Assembly (NCBI GenBank): GCA_902562285.1 | Contig: CACESU010000001.1 | Coordinates: 62,001-126,000 of the forward strand | Source of the DNA: an uncultured Alphaproteobacteria bacterium | GTDB lineage: Bacteria > Pseudomonadota > Alphaproteobacteria > Rhodobacterales > Rhodobacteraceae | Reading direction: 5' to 3' | Length of the DNA: 64,000 nucleotides | Part shown: piece after piece, positions 51,537 through 62,482 of the stretch | How positions within the stretch are numbered: the stretch's first letter is position 1 | Layout: the number at the start of each line of letters is the position of its first letter | The notes under the pieces: model-generated | What the model was told of the DNA's origin: nothing | What the model saw: the letters and a program-made list of their open reading frames with translations, nothing else | Databases searched by the model: none | Position numbers and translations under genes: made by a program

Positions 51537-53522
51537 ATGTTACATTTTATAATATTTGCACCTTTGTTGGGATCTATTTTTTCAGGTTTTTTTTATAAAA
51601 AATTTAATGAGAAAACCGTTCTTTATTTTACTACCTCTTTAATATTTATTTCTTCCATTTTTTCTTGGATAACTTTTTTTTCGTTGGATCTGTCTAGTAT
51701 TGAGAGAATAATATTATTTAAATGGATGGAGTCAGGTTCTTTAGTTGTTAACTGGGAAATCAGGCTGGATAGTTTAACCACTGTAATGTTAACAGTTGTA
51801 ACCACTATTTCTGCTTTTGTTCATCTCTATTCATTAGGTTATATGTCTCATGACCCAAATTGGGAAGATTCTGAAAATTATAAATCAAGATTTTTTTCTT
51901 ATTTATCTTTTTTTACATTCACCATGCTTATGTTGGTTACTTCCAATAATTTTGTTCAATTATTTTTTGGTTGGGAGGGTGTGGGATTAGCTTCATATTT
52001 ATTAATTGGTTTCTATTATAAAAAATCCACAGCAAATAAAGCTGCTATGAAAGCATTTATTGTGAATAGAATTGGAGATATTGGATTAGCCTTAGCAATT
52101 TTTTGTACTTTTTATTATGTTAATTCTCTTAACTTTGATGATCTTTTTTTGAATGCCCCAATAATTGCTGAAAAAAATGTTGAGCTTCTTTTTTTCAAGT
52201 TTAATGCATTAGAATTTATAGTAATTTTGTTTTTCTTGGGTGCTATGGGTAAATCTGCCCAATTTTTTCTACATACCTGGTTACCAGATGCGATGGAAGG
52301 TCCAACTCCTGTATCTGCTTTAATTCATGCAGCAACTATGGTTACTGCAGGTGTTTTCTTGGTTTGCAGACTTTCTCCGGTAATTGAATATACATCAGTT
52401 GCTTCCAATGTAATAGTTTTGGTAGGTGTAGTAACTGCTTTATTTGCAGGTACAGTTGCTTTAGTTCAAAACGATGTTAAAAGAATAATTGCATACTCAA
52501 CATGTTCACAGCTTGGTTTCATGTTTTCTGCAGCAGGTATAGGTCTTTATCAGGCTGCAATGTTTCATTTATTTACTCATGCTTTTTTTAAAGCCCTATT
52601 ATTTTTATGTTCAGGCTCCATTATACACTCCATGCATCACCAGCAAGATATAAGAACTTATGGTGGTTTGAGAAAAAAATTGCCTATAACCTTTTATTCA
52701 ATGATGATAGGAACTCTTGCCATAACTGGTGTTGGAATACCTCTTAGTTATGATTTGTTTCATTTGCCAATAGGTTTTTCAGGTTTTGTATCCAAAGATT
52801 CAATTATTGAGGGAATTTATGCTTCTAAGGATGAAAGTGCATTTATTTATTTTATATTCATAACATTCGCTGCATTTTTAACGTCACTATATAGTTGGCG
52901 GTTGATTATATTAACATTTTTTGGTGAATACAGAGGAAAAAGAGAATATTTTGATAATGCAAAAGAAGACTCAAGGTCTATAAACATTACATTAATTATT
53001 CTTTCATTTTGTTCAATTTTTGTTGGAATAATTTTTTATGATGTTTTTTTAGGAAAAAAAGCAGAATATTTCTTTTCACAATCTATATTTCTTTTACCCT
53101 CTAATACAATCTTATCGGACTTACATTACATCCCAGTTTGGGCAAAGCTAACACCTTTATTATCAATGATTATTGGAGTACTTATAGCTTTTATTTTCTA
53201 TGTTCGAAAACCAAATTTACCCAAAGTATTTTCAGAAAATCAAAACATTTTATATAAATTTCTGATAAATAAATGGTATTTTGATGAGATTTATGATTTT
53301 GTGTTTGTGAAATCATCTAAATGGCTTGGAAACTTTTTTTGGAAAACTGGTGATGAAAAAATCATAGATGGTATTATTAATTACATTTGTTTAACTTTTA
53401 TTCCTAATTTAACTAGGTTTGTTGGCCGACTTCAAACTGGGTTGATTTATCATTATGCCTTCGCAATTTTCATTGGTTTGGTTTCTATATTAACTTATTT
53501 TTTAGTTAGTATGGGAGGTTAA
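51537..53522 (+). CDS. nuoL: NADH-quinone oxidoreductase subunit L
   Basis: FFGWEGVGLASYLLIGFYY; TWLPDAMEGPTPVSALIHAATMVTAGVFL. Confidence 0.98.
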   Translation: MLHFIIFAPLLGSIFSGFFYKKFNEKTVLYFTTSLIFISSIFSWITFFSLDLSSIERIILFKWMESGSLVVNWEIRLDSLTTVMLTVVTTISAFVHLYSLGYMSHDPNWEDSENYKSRFFSYLSFFTFTMLMLVTSNNFVQLFFGWEGVGLASYLLIGFYYKKSTANKAAMKAFIVNRIGDIGLALAIFCTFYYVNSLNFDDLFLNAPIIAEKNVELLFFKFNALEFIVILFFLGAMGKSAQFFLHTWLPDAMEGPTPVSALIHAATMVTAGVFLVCRLSPVIEYTSVASNVIVLVGVVTALFAGTVALVQNDVKRIIAYSTCSQLGFMFSAAGIGLYQAAMFHLFTHAFFKALLFLCSGSIIHSMHHQQDIRTYGGLRKKLPITFYSMMIGTLAITGVGIPLSYDLFHLPIGFSGFVSKDSIIEGIYASKDESAFIYFIFITFAAFLTSLYSWRLIILTFFGEYRGKREYFDNAKEDSRSINITLIILSFCSIFVGIIFYDVFLGKKAEYFFSQSIFLLPSNTILSDLHYIPVWAKLTPLLSMIIGVLIAFIFYVRKPNLPKVFSENQNILYKFLINKWYFDEIYDFVFVKSSKWLGNFFWKTGDEKIIDGIINYICLTFIPNLTRFVGRLQTGLIYHYAFAIFIGLVSILTYFLVSMGG

Positions 53523-53525
53523 AAA

Positions 53526-55034
53526 TTGGATTATTTACTTTCATTAGTGATTTTTTTTCCTAGTTTTGGTGCTATTATATTAGGCATTTTTTTAAGGGGT
53601 GAAAATATTGAATCTAACAAAAATGCTAAATTACTTTCACTGGTTACAACTTTTGCAACATTTATTTTTAGTCTTTTTGTAATCTATAATTTTAACTCTG
53701 ATGAGTCTGGTTTTCAACTAGTTGAAGAATATGAATGGCTTATGGGATTAACTTATAAAGTAGGTATAGATGGTATATCTTTACCACTAGTAATATTAAC
53801 TACTATAACAATGCCTATTGTTATAATTTCTAGTTGGAAAATAGAAAATAAAGTAAAAGAATATATGATCTGTTTTTTATTGCTAGAGACACTAATATTG
53901 GGTGTTTTCTGTTCTTTAGACATAGTTTTATTTTATTTATTTTTTGAATCTGGGCTAATACCAATGTTTTTAATAATTGGTATTTGGGGAGGTAATAACA
54001 GGATTTACGCAGCCTTTAAATTTTTTCTTTATACTCTATTAGGTTCAATATTGATGTTATTTGCTATAATTTATATGTGGACTGTATCAGGAACTACTGA
54101 TGTTCCTTCTTTAATGTCATTTAATTTTAATAGTTCTGGTTTTAGCTTATTCGGTTACAGTATAAAAGGTGGTATACAGTCGTTGCTTTGGGTTGCATTT
54201 TTTGTTTCTTTTGCAGTCAAATTACCAATGTGGCCATTCCATACATGGTTACCAGATGCACATGTCCAAGCACCTACTGGCGGCTCTGTTGTATTAGCCG
54301 CAATTTTACTAAAAATGGGAGGATATGGGTTTTTACGATTTAGTCTACCAATGTTTCCTGATGCAAGCATTCTTTTTCAAAACTTTATATTTGTAATTTC
54401 AATTATAGGTATTATTTACACCTCTTTAGTTGCTATGATGCAAACTGATATAAAGAAATTAATTGCATATTCATCAGTTGCTCATATGGGTTTTGTAACT
54501 CTAGGAATATTTTCTATGAATCAACAAGGGATTGATGGCGCAATCTTTCAAATGATAAGTCATGGCATAATTTCAGCAGCTCTGTTTTTATTGGTAGGAG
54601 TAGTGTATGATCGTATGCATACAAGAGAAATAAAATTTTATGGCGGTTTAGTTTCACGTATGCCTAATTATGCTTTGTTTTTTATTTTCTTCACAATGGC
54701 AAATGTGGGTCTACCCGGAACAAGTGGATTTGTAGGTGAATTTCTTGCATTGTTGGGTGCATTTCAAGTGAATAAACTTGCTTCTATAATTGCCTGTTTT
54801 GGAATAGTTTTATCAGCTTGTTATGCTTTGTGGCTTTCCCGAACAGTTATATTTGGAACAATAACTAATAGTAGATTATTAAAAATAACTGATTTGGATG
54901 GAAGAGAAAAACTATTCTTTTTTCCTCTGATTGTCTTAACATTGGTTTTAGGGGTTTTACCCTTTCTAATTTTAGAAATTTCTTCCAATTCCGTTGGTTT
55001 ACTAGTATCAAACTTTGTTGGAAATACAGAATAG
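53526..55034 (+). CDS. nuoM: NADH-quinone oxidoreductase subunit M
   Basis: [49 protein letters not shown] start. Confidence 0.98.
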   Translation: MDYLLSLVIFFPSFGAIILGIFLRGENIESNKNAKLLSLVTTFATFIFSLFVIYNFNSDESGFQLVEEYEWLMGLTYKVGIDGISLPLVILTTITMPIVIISSWKIENKVKEYMICFLLLETLILGVFCSLDIVLFYLFFESGLIPMFLIIGIWGGNNRIYAAFKFFLYTLLGSILMLFAIIYMWTVSGTTDVPSLMSFNFNSSGFSLFGYSIKGGIQSLLWVAFFVSFAVKLPMWPFHTWLPDAHVQAPTGGSVVLAAILLKMGGYGFLRFSLPMFPDASILFQNFIFVISIIGIIYTSLVAMMQTDIKKLIAYSSVAHMGFVTLGIFSMNQQGIDGAIFQMISHGIISAALFLLVGVVYDRMHTREIKFYGGLVSRMPNYALFFIFFTMANVGLPGTSGFVGEFLALLGAFQVNKLASIIACFGIVLSACYALWLSRTVIFGTITNSRLLKITDLDGREKLFFFPLIVLTLVLGVLPFLILEISSNSVGLLVSNFVGNTE

Positions 55035-55044
55035 TGGATTAAAA

Positions 55045-56484
55045 ATGAATATTAGTGATATTTTAATTCTAGGGCCTGAAATTTTATTAATTATTTACGC
55101 ACTGATGTCTATTTTGTTTGCAAGTTTTTTCAAGCATGAAAGTTCTAATCACTTTATTTTCAATTCCACAATTCTTATGTTTTTAATTTCGGCATTAATC
55201 ATTTACTTAACTCCTTTAGAAGGTGAATCTAATATTGAAAGTATATTCATAAGAGATAGTTTTTCTAAATTTTTCCAAGTGTTAATTTTGTTAAGTGTGT
55301 CATGCCTTTTATTTATGAGCAAAAAGTATCTTAAAAAAAATGATCTATTTAAATTTGAATATCCAATTCTAATTTTATTTTCTACTTTAGGCATGATGAT
55401 AATGATATCATCAAAAAATTTTTTATTATTATATCTTGGATTAGAAATTCAGTCATTATCTCTATATGTTATCTCCTCATTTAGAAGAGAAAACTTAAAG
55501 TCAACAGAGGCTGGATTAAAATACTTTATACTGGGATCGTTGTCTTCAGGATTGATGTTATTTGGTATAAGTCTAATATATGGTTCTACCGGTTCAATAA
55601 ATTTTGAACTAATATCTTCATTAATAACTTCCAAAGGTTTTTACCCTGGAATAATAGCAGGTTTAGTTTTCTTGATTTCTGGTTTTGCATTTAAAGCTTC
55701 TGCAGTCCCATTTCATATGTGGACTCCAGATGTTTATGAAGGATCTCCAACCCCAGTTACAGCTTTCTTTGCTACAGTGCCTAAGATAGCAGCTGTTGCT
55801 GTTTTATTAAGAGTGCTTTTTGATTGTTTTGGTCCATTATTAGAAAGTTGGCAACAAGTTATTATTTTAATTTCTGTATTATCTATGCTTTTGGGTTCTA
55901 TAGCAGCTATAGGTCAAGATAATATTAAAAGATTAATGGCGTATTCATCAATTGGACATATAGGTTTTGTACTTATAGGTATTGCTAGTGGAACCGACAA
56001 AGGGCTTTCGGCAGTATTAATTTATATTGTTTTGTATGTTATTATGAATATTGGAGTTTTTGTATTTATTTTAAATATGGAGCGTAATGGAGTAGCAGTT
56101 ACCTCAATTAATAGCCTTAATATGTATAATGAAGTTTCTAAGGGTCAAACATTATTCTTAACAATTTTATTATTTTCTCTAGCTGGAATTCCACCTTTAG
56201 CTGGATTTTTTGGAAAATTTTTTATTTTTAATGCAGCAATTAATGCGGGACTTTCATGGCTTGCAATTATAGGTGGTATTTCTTCTGTTATTGCAGCTTT
56301 TTATTACTTGAGAATTGTTTATTTGATGTACTTTGGAATGGTATCTGATCCTTTAAATGGAAAGATGCCAACATCTCACTGGTTAATTTTATCAGGATCA
56401 GCTATATTAATGTTGATTGGAATTATAAACCTTTATGGTCTTGAAGGACCTTCATTTATAGTAGCTAAAAGTCTTTTAAATTAG
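55045..56484 (+). CDS. nuoN: NADH-quinone oxidoreductase subunit N
   Basis: FHMWTPDVYEGSPTPVTAFFATVPKIAA; LAGIPPLAGFFGKFFIF. Confidence 0.97.
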   Translation: MNISDILILGPEILLIIYALMSILFASFFKHESSNHFIFNSTILMFLISALIIYLTPLEGESNIESIFIRDSFSKFFQVLILLSVSCLLFMSKKYLKKNDLFKFEYPILILFSTLGMMIMISSKNFLLLYLGLEIQSLSLYVISSFRRENLKSTEAGLKYFILGSLSSGLMLFGISLIYGSTGSINFELISSLITSKGFYPGIIAGLVFLISGFAFKASAVPFHMWTPDVYEGSPTPVTAFFATVPKIAAVAVLLRVLFDCFGPLLESWQQVIILISVLSMLLGSIAAIGQDNIKRLMAYSSIGHIGFVLIGIASGTDKGLSAVLIYIVLYVIMNIGVFVFILNMERNGVAVTSINSLNMYNEVSKGQTLFLTILLFSLAGIPPLAGFFGKFFIFNAAINAGLSWLAIIGGISSVIAAFYYLRIVYLMYFGMVSDPLNGKMPTSHWLILSGSAILMLIGIINLYGLEGPSFIVAKSLLN

Positions 56485-57242
56485 TGGAAACCTGGCCTAA
56501 AAATTTTAAACTTATCCAATATAATGAGTTAGATAGTACAAATTCTGAGGCTAAAAGGTTGGCATTTAAAGATGAGATAAATACTTGTGTATTTTCTAGA
56601 ATTCAAACAAATGGAAAAGGAAGTAGAGGAAGAAAATGGGTTTCTGGGTTCAAAAACTTAACAGCTTCATTTATTATTTACCCAAGTGGAAATTTAACTG
56701 AATTTTCTCATAGAACTTTTGTTGCTAGTTTAGCCTTATTTGATTCATTTGTATATGCAGGTATAAAAAATAAAGATTTAATTTTAAAATGGCCAAACGA
56801 TGTTCTATTAAAAAAAAGAAAAGTATCAGGTATTTTATTAGAGTCCGTAATAAATAACAATTCAAAAAAATCAGCTTTGATTATTGGAATAGGTGTTAAT
56901 CTTTATTCATATCCAAAAAAAATTAAAGATTATAATAGTCTTAAAATCAAACCCACTAGTTTATTTTCTATTTTAGGTCACAAAACGCCTTCACCAGATC
57001 AAATGCTTATCTATATTGCAAATTCGTTGCATTGTTGGGAAAAAAAATATAATAAGTATGGGTTTAGTTTTATTAAAAACTGTTGGTTAAATTTCTCTCA
57101 TTCCATTGGTAAAAAATTAGAGGTTGAATTGAAAGGAAAAATACTAAAAGGTTCTTTCTTTGGTATAAATGATAATGGTTCACTTAAAATTTTAGTTGAT
57201 AAAAAAGTAGTAGAAATAAATGTTGGGGATGTTTTTATCTAA
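56484..57242 (+). CDS. birA: Biotin-[acetyl-CoA-carboxylase] ligase
   Basis: LDSTNSEAKRLA; NGKGSRGRKWVS; LKWPNDVLLKKRKVSGILLE. Confidence 0.93.
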   Translation: METWPKNFKLIQYNELDSTNSEAKRLAFKDEINTCVFSRIQTNGKGSRGRKWVSGFKNLTASFIIYPSGNLTEFSHRTFVASLALFDSFVYAGIKNKDLILKWPNDVLLKKRKVSGILLESVINNNSKKSALIIGIGVNLYSYPKKIKDYNSLKIKPTSLFSILGHKTPSPDQMLIYIANSLHCWEKKYNKYGFSFIKNCWLNFSHSIGKKLEVELKGKILKGSFFGINDNGSLKILVDKKVVEINVGDVFI

Positions 57243-57284
57243 AATTAAATAGTTTTTTCTTCAACAGTACATTAAAGGAAGCTA

Positions 57285-58967
57285 ATGAATAATAAAAATG
57301 ACTTGCTATTTATTCCATTAGGTGGGTGTTCAGAAATAGGTATGAACATGTATGTTTATGGTTACAATAATGGCAAAACAATAGAGTATATTTTAGTTGA
57401 TGCTGGGGTAACCTTTTCTAATCCAGAACATACTCCAGGTATAGATTTAATTATGCCGGATACATCATTTGTTGAAGATAATTTGTCCAAATTTAAGGCA
57501 ATATTTATTACTCATGCCCATGAAGATCATATTGGATCTCTAACTCATTTGTTTGAATATATAGAAGCCCCAGTATATTGTGGAAAATTTACATCCCTTA
57601 TAGCTAAGTCAAAAATTGACAAGGGAGGTGGAAATTCTAATTTAGTTAAAATAGCACCACATTATCCAAAAACGATAAAAGTTGGATCATTTAACGTTGG
57701 ATTTTTAAATATTTCTCATTCTATACCAGAAGCATCAGGTTTAATTATAGAAACTCCATTTTCACGTATATTTCACTCAGGTGATTTTAAAATTGATTAC
57801 AATCCGGTTTTAGGTAATCCATTTAATAAGAAAATACTTAGTAATATTGGTCAAAAAGGTATAAACACCTTAGTTTGCGATAGTACAAATGTATTCAATG
57901 ATCATAATGGAAGATCAGAATCTAATCTTTTCGATAATTTTGTAAATTTGTTTAAAGAAGTAAAGGGAATAGTTATTGCAACTACTTTTGCTTCAAACTT
58001 AGCAAGATTAAAAACTTTAGCATCAGCGGCTGATAGAACGGGTAGGTCTTTGGTTGTATTAGGTAGAGCAATGAATAATATGATTAATTATGGAAAAGAA
58101 AGTGGTATTTTAAAAGATTTTCCTGATATATTGTCACCTAGAGACGCAAAATTAGTACCAAAAAGTCACTTACTTATTTTGGCAAGTGGTAGTCAAGGAG
58201 AACCAAGAGCAGCTTCTGCTCAACTTGCTAGAGAAGGATATATGGGATTTACCATAGGAAAAGGTGATGTATTTTTATTTTCTTCAAAAACTATTCCTGG
58301 TAATGAAATTCGAGTTTCATATATTATTGACCAGCTTGAGCGTAGAGGTGTAGAGGTTATAGAAGATAAACACGGCCTATATCATGTTTCTGGTCATGCA
58401 AATAAACCTGATTTACGTATCTTCCATAATTTAATATCCCCAAAATTAATTATACCAATGCATGGTGAATATAGGCATTTGAAAGAACATGAGAGGATTG
58501 CAAAAGTGTCAGGTATTAAAACCCTTTTAGTTGAAAATGGTGATGTAGCACAAATATCAGACAGTTCTAACGCTTCAATAATAGATAAAGTTGATTGTGG
58601 AAGAATATTTCTAGATGGTTCAGTTCTTATTGATGAGAACGAAGGAATTATATCTGAGAGAAAAAAATTAATGCAAAATGGTCTTTTAAATATTTCTATT
58701 TTAGTAAATAAAATAAAACCTTATTTAAATTTCGAAATGGACTTAGTCGGTGTTTCTACAACAGTTAATTTTAACAATGAAATATTAACTCACTTAGAAA
58801 ATGAAATAAACTTCTCATTAGAAAATAATAAAACACAAATATTAAAAAATATAGAAAGTTATTATTTGGAGTCAGAAGTTAGAAGAATTTTGAATAAATT
58901 TTTGAAAAATGAGATTGGTAAAAAGCCACACATATCAATTTGTATCCATCGAATGGATATTATATAG
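57285..58967 (+). CDS. rnj: Ribonuclease J
   Basis: LGGCSEIGMNMYVYGY; FITHAHEDHIGSLTHL; ILASGSQGEPRAA; HVSGHANKPDLR. Confidence 0.95.
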   Translation: MNNKNDLLFIPLGGCSEIGMNMYVYGYNNGKTIEYILVDAGVTFSNPEHTPGIDLIMPDTSFVEDNLSKFKAIFITHAHEDHIGSLTHLFEYIEAPVYCGKFTSLIAKSKIDKGGGNSNLVKIAPHYPKTIKVGSFNVGFLNISHSIPEASGLIIETPFSRIFHSGDFKIDYNPVLGNPFNKKILSNIGQKGINTLVCDSTNVFNDHNGRSESNLFDNFVNLFKEVKGIVIATTFASNLARLKTLASAADRTGRSLVVLGRAMNNMINYGKESGILKDFPDILSPRDAKLVPKSHLLILASGSQGEPRAASAQLAREGYMGFTIGKGDVFLFSSKTIPGNEIRVSYIIDQLERRGVEVIEDKHGLYHVSGHANKPDLRIFHNLISPKLIIPMHGEYRHLKEHERIAKVSGIKTLLVENGDVAQISDSSNASIIDKVDCGRIFLDGSVLIDENEGIISERKKLMQNGLLNISILVNKIKPYLNFEMDLVGVSTTVNFNNEILTHLENEINFSLENNKTQILKNIESYYLESEVRRILNKFLKNEIGKKPHISICIHRMDII

Positions 58968-59093
58968 CAAATTATAAGTATTTATTTCTTGTATTAATAT
59001 TTTTTAAATACTTAATTTTCTATTTTAACATCTGCATGCTATCATATGATTCATAAAAGTTTAATTTACGACAAGCAATTTTGAGAGGTTTTA

Positions 59094-59882
59094 TTGAAGA
59101 TACTAACTAAATCTTATAACGGATTAGAACATATTGAAGTTTTATCAATTAAGCATTGGACCAAAAAAACATTTTCATTTAAGTGTGCAAGACCAAAATA
59201 CCTAAGATTCAGGTCCGGTGAATTTGTAATGATAGGGCTAGAAAATGGAGATAAACCTATACTTAGAGCTTATTCAATAGCTTCACCAAGTTGGGACGAA
59301 ATTTTAGAGTTTTATTCAATTAAAGTTGAGGATGGTCCCCTAACATCACGTCTACAGTATCTAATAGAGGGAGAAAAAATTTATTTAAAACCAAAATCTG
59401 TAGGGACATTAGTTTTAGATGCATTATTACCTTCAAAAAGATTAATTCTATTTTCAACTGGTACAGGCATAGCCCCATTTTTAAGTATCATTAGAGACCC
59501 TGAAGCCTATGAAAAATTTAATCAAATTATTCTTACTCATACTTGTAGATTTGAAGAAGAATTAGAATATGGTAAGAAGATTTTCAACAGTATTAAGAGT
59601 GATAATTTATTAAATGAATTTGTTGGGGATAAATTACAACTTATATCTACTACTACTCGAGATAATTCGTATTTTATGGGTAGAATGACAGAATGGTTGT
59701 TGAGTGGAAAATTTGAGAAATTCACGGGAAAAGATTTAAACGTTGATACAGATAGAGTAATGATATGTGGTAGTCTTGAAATGTTGAAAGAACACAAAGA
59801 GATATGTCTCCAGAAAGGTATGATTGAGGGATCAAATTCCGTTCCAGGTCATTTTGTTATAGAAAAAGCTTTTGTGGATTAA
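59094..59882 (+). CDS. fpr: Ferredoxin/flavodoxin-NADP+ reductase
   Basis: FRSGEFVMIGLENGDKPILRAYSIASPSWDEILEFYSIKVEDGPLTSRLQ; STGTGIAPFLSIIRDPE; TTG start. Confidence 0.95.
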   Translation: MKILTKSYNGLEHIEVLSIKHWTKKTFSFKCARPKYLRFRSGEFVMIGLENGDKPILRAYSIASPSWDEILEFYSIKVEDGPLTSRLQYLIEGEKIYLKPKSVGTLVLDALLPSKRLILFSTGTGIAPFLSIIRDPEAYEKFNQIILTHTCRFEEELEYGKKIFNSIKSDNLLNEFVGDKLQLISTTTRDNSYFMGRMTEWLLSGKFEKFTGKDLNVDTDRVMICGSLEMLKEHKEICLQKGMIEGSNSVPGHFVIEKAFVD

Positions 59883-61486
59883 AGTTCAGAATCATTAAAT
59901 TCCTTTACTTTTTTAAACTTTATACTGGGAAAATCTCGTATACTTTTCTGTAGATCCCAATCAATCCTTACTAGATATACATAATCGTTTTCATGATCTT
60001 TTGCGATTTGATTTGAATTAACTTCAACAAATTCTTCAATTTTTATAAGATCACCACTCAACCATCTAGCTTTATTATATTGTGTTTTTTCAAATATAAC
60101 AGGAATATTATACTCAGTTTCTATTCTATGTTTCAATACGTCGAATTGCAGTTCCCCGATTACACCAATTATTTTACTATCTCCTACATTGGTTTTAAAA
60201 AGTTTGATTAGACCTTCTTCTGCAAATTGTGTTAACGATTTATTTAGATGTTTAGATTTTAGGGGATCAGTTGTAGTAATTTTTTTCATAATTTCGGGTG
60301 CAAATGATGGAATACCTAGAAATTTAACCAGTTCACTTTCTGTAAATGTATCTCCTATTATAAATTGACCATGATTTGGTATCCCTATTATATCCCCAGC
60401 CCAAGCCTCATCTATAATATTTCTATCCTTAGCTAGGAAAAAGATTGGATTTGAGATTGTAATTAATTTTTTGGAACGAACGTGATAAAGTTTCATTCCT
60501 CTTTTAAATTTTCCAGAACAAATTCTAAGAAATGCTACTCTATCACGGTGCCTAAAATCCATATTTGCTTGAACTTTAAATATAAACCCAGATACATTTT
60601 TTTCTTCTGGTCTTATTAATCTTTTTTTACTCTGTCTAGGCTTTGGGAATGGTCCATATTCAATAACTGATTTTAATAACCTTTTTATACCCAATGAGTA
60701 AATTGCTGAACCGAAAAATATAGGGGATAATACACCATCTTGAAAACTATTATGATTAAATTCTGAAGTTAAAGATTTTAGCAAATTTAAATTTTCAAAT
60801 TCATGTTCCCATTTATCTTTTTTTATTATTGCTGACAATTGGTTCCTGGATTTAGAATTTATGAATTTGATTTCATTTTTAATATTTTTATTCTGTTTAT
60901 CTAGTAACTCAATTTTTCCATCATTTATTTCATAACAACCAATAAAATCATTACCCTTTCCTATTGGGTAGTTAATTATCGAAATTTCTAGAGCAAGCTT
61001 TTCTTGGATTTCATCAATAATATCAATTACCTCTCGGCTTTCCCTATCCATTTTATTACAAAAAGTAATTATTGGAAGATCTCTAAGTCTACAAATTTCA
61101 AATAACTTTTTAGTTTGACTTTCTACTCCTTTTGCACCGTCTATAACCATAATTACAAAATCAACAGCAGTAAGAGTTCGATATGTATCTTCAGAAAAAT
61201 CTGCATGACCTGGTGTATCTACCAAGTTTAGCCAATACCCATTATAATTTATAGACATTGCAGAAGTTGATACGGAAATTCCTCTTTCTTTCTCAATTTT
61301 AATAAAGTCAGAAATAGTTCTTTTACTCGATGCTTTTGCTCTTACTTGTCCTGCAAGATTAATGGCACCAGTTTCTAATAAGATTTGCTCTGTTAAGGTA
61401 GTTTTACCAGCATCTGGGTGGGAAATAATTGCAAAAGTTCTCCTATTCAAAATACTTTTAGGTATATCTTTGGCTGAAATTTTCAT
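59879..61486 (-). CDS. prfC: Peptide chain release factor 3
   Basis: RRTFAIISHPDAGKTTLTEQ; VDTPGHADFSEDTYRTL; TFCNKMDRE. Confidence 0.97.
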   Translation of the reverse strand: MKISAKDIPKSILNRRTFAIISHPDAGKTTLTEQILLETGAINLAGQVRAKASSKRTISDFIKIEKERGISVSTSAMSINYNGYWLNLVDTPGHADFSEDTYRTLTAVDFVIMVIDGAKGVESQTKKLFEICRLRDLPIITFCNKMDRESREVIDIIDEIQEKLALEISIINYPIGKGNDFIGCYEINDGKIELLDKQNKNIKNEIKFINSKSRNQLSAIIKKDKWEHEFENLNLLKSLTSEFNHNSFQDGVLSPIFFGSAIYSLGIKRLLKSVIEYGPFPKPRQSKKRLIRPEEKNVSGFIFKVQANMDFRHRDRVAFLRICSGKFKRGMKLYHVRSKKLITISNPIFFLAKDRNIIDEAWAGDIIGIPNHGQFIIGDTFTESELVKFLGIPSFAPEIMKKITTTDPLKSKHLNKSLTQFAEEGLIKLFKTNVGDSKIIGVIGELQFDVLKHRIETEYNIPVIFEKTQYNKARWLSGDLIKIEEFVEVNSNQIAKDHENDYVYLVRIDWDLQKSIRDFPSIKFKKVKEFNDSEL

Positions 61487-61655
61487 AGTAAATAATTTTT
61501 TTTGATAATTATTTAATATATTTTTAAGATATTATTTGATTACATTCTGGTTGTGATGTAATCCTATTAAATTACTTAGGATTATTTATCATACAATTTT
61601 TGTTTTGAAAAGTATGTATGATCTTGTCAATTATATTTTTTAAGAAGAGATATTC

Positions 61656-62432
61656 ATGGATTTAGGTATTAAAGGAAAAAAAGCAATTGTTTGTGCATCA
61701 TCTAGAGGTTTGGGTTATGGCTGTGCTGAAGCGTTGGCTAAAGCTGGAGTGGATCTTACTATTTGTGCTAGAACAAAAGAAGATATCGATAGTGCTGCTG
61801 TCAGGTTATCTTCATATGGGGTAAAGGTAATTGGATTAGCATGTGATGTTACCAAAGAAAGTGGAAAGGAAAAATTACTTAAGGCTTGTGAATCCCCTGA
61901 TATTTTAATTAATAATGCGGGTGGACCTCCTCCCGGAATTTGGACAGATTGGAATCGTAAAGATTTTATCAATGCTTTAGATGCCAATATGTTAACGCCA
62001 ATTGAATTAATTAAAAAAGTTTTACCTTTAATGATAAAAAAAAAATGGGGTAGAATTATTAACATAACTAGCCAAGCAGTTAAGGCACCAGTTCCAGCAT
62101 TGGGTTTATCTAACTCTGCTCGAACAGGTCTTACGGGTTATGTAGCAGGAACTTCTAGGCAAGTTGCTAGGTTTGGAGTAAACATAAATAATCTTTTACC
62201 TGGAATGCATGATACAAAAAGATTAGTTGACTTGGATGAAGCTCTTAGTAAAGAGAAAAAAATATCATATGAAGAAGCAAGAAATATAAGGAAAGATACG
62301 ATTCCTGTTGGACGATATGGTTCAATTGAAGAATTTGGAAACACTTGTGCTTTTCTTTGTTCGCAACATGCTGGGTTCATAGTTGGTCAAAATATTCTTC
62401 TTGATGGGGGAGCGGTTAACTCAACTATTTAA
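61656..62432 (+). CDS. Short-chain dehydrogenase/reductase
   Basis: KKAIVCASSRGLGYGCAEALAKAG; ILINNAGGPPPG; Gly-rich and NNAG motifs. Confidence 0.9.
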   Translation: MDLGIKGKKAIVCASSRGLGYGCAEALAKAGVDLTICARTKEDIDSAAVRLSSYGVKVIGLACDVTKESGKEKLLKACESPDILINNAGGPPPGIWTDWNRKDFINALDANMLTPIELIKKVLPLMIKKKWGRIINITSQAVKAPVPALGLSNSARTGLTGYVAGTSRQVARFGVNINNLLPGMHDTKRLVDLDEALSKEKKISYEEARNIRKDTIPVGRYGSIEEFGNTCAFLCSQHAGFIVGQNILLDGGAVNSTI

Positions 62433-62482
62433 TGAAGAATATTTAACTTTATAAAAGTATCAATCAATTAAATCCCATTTTT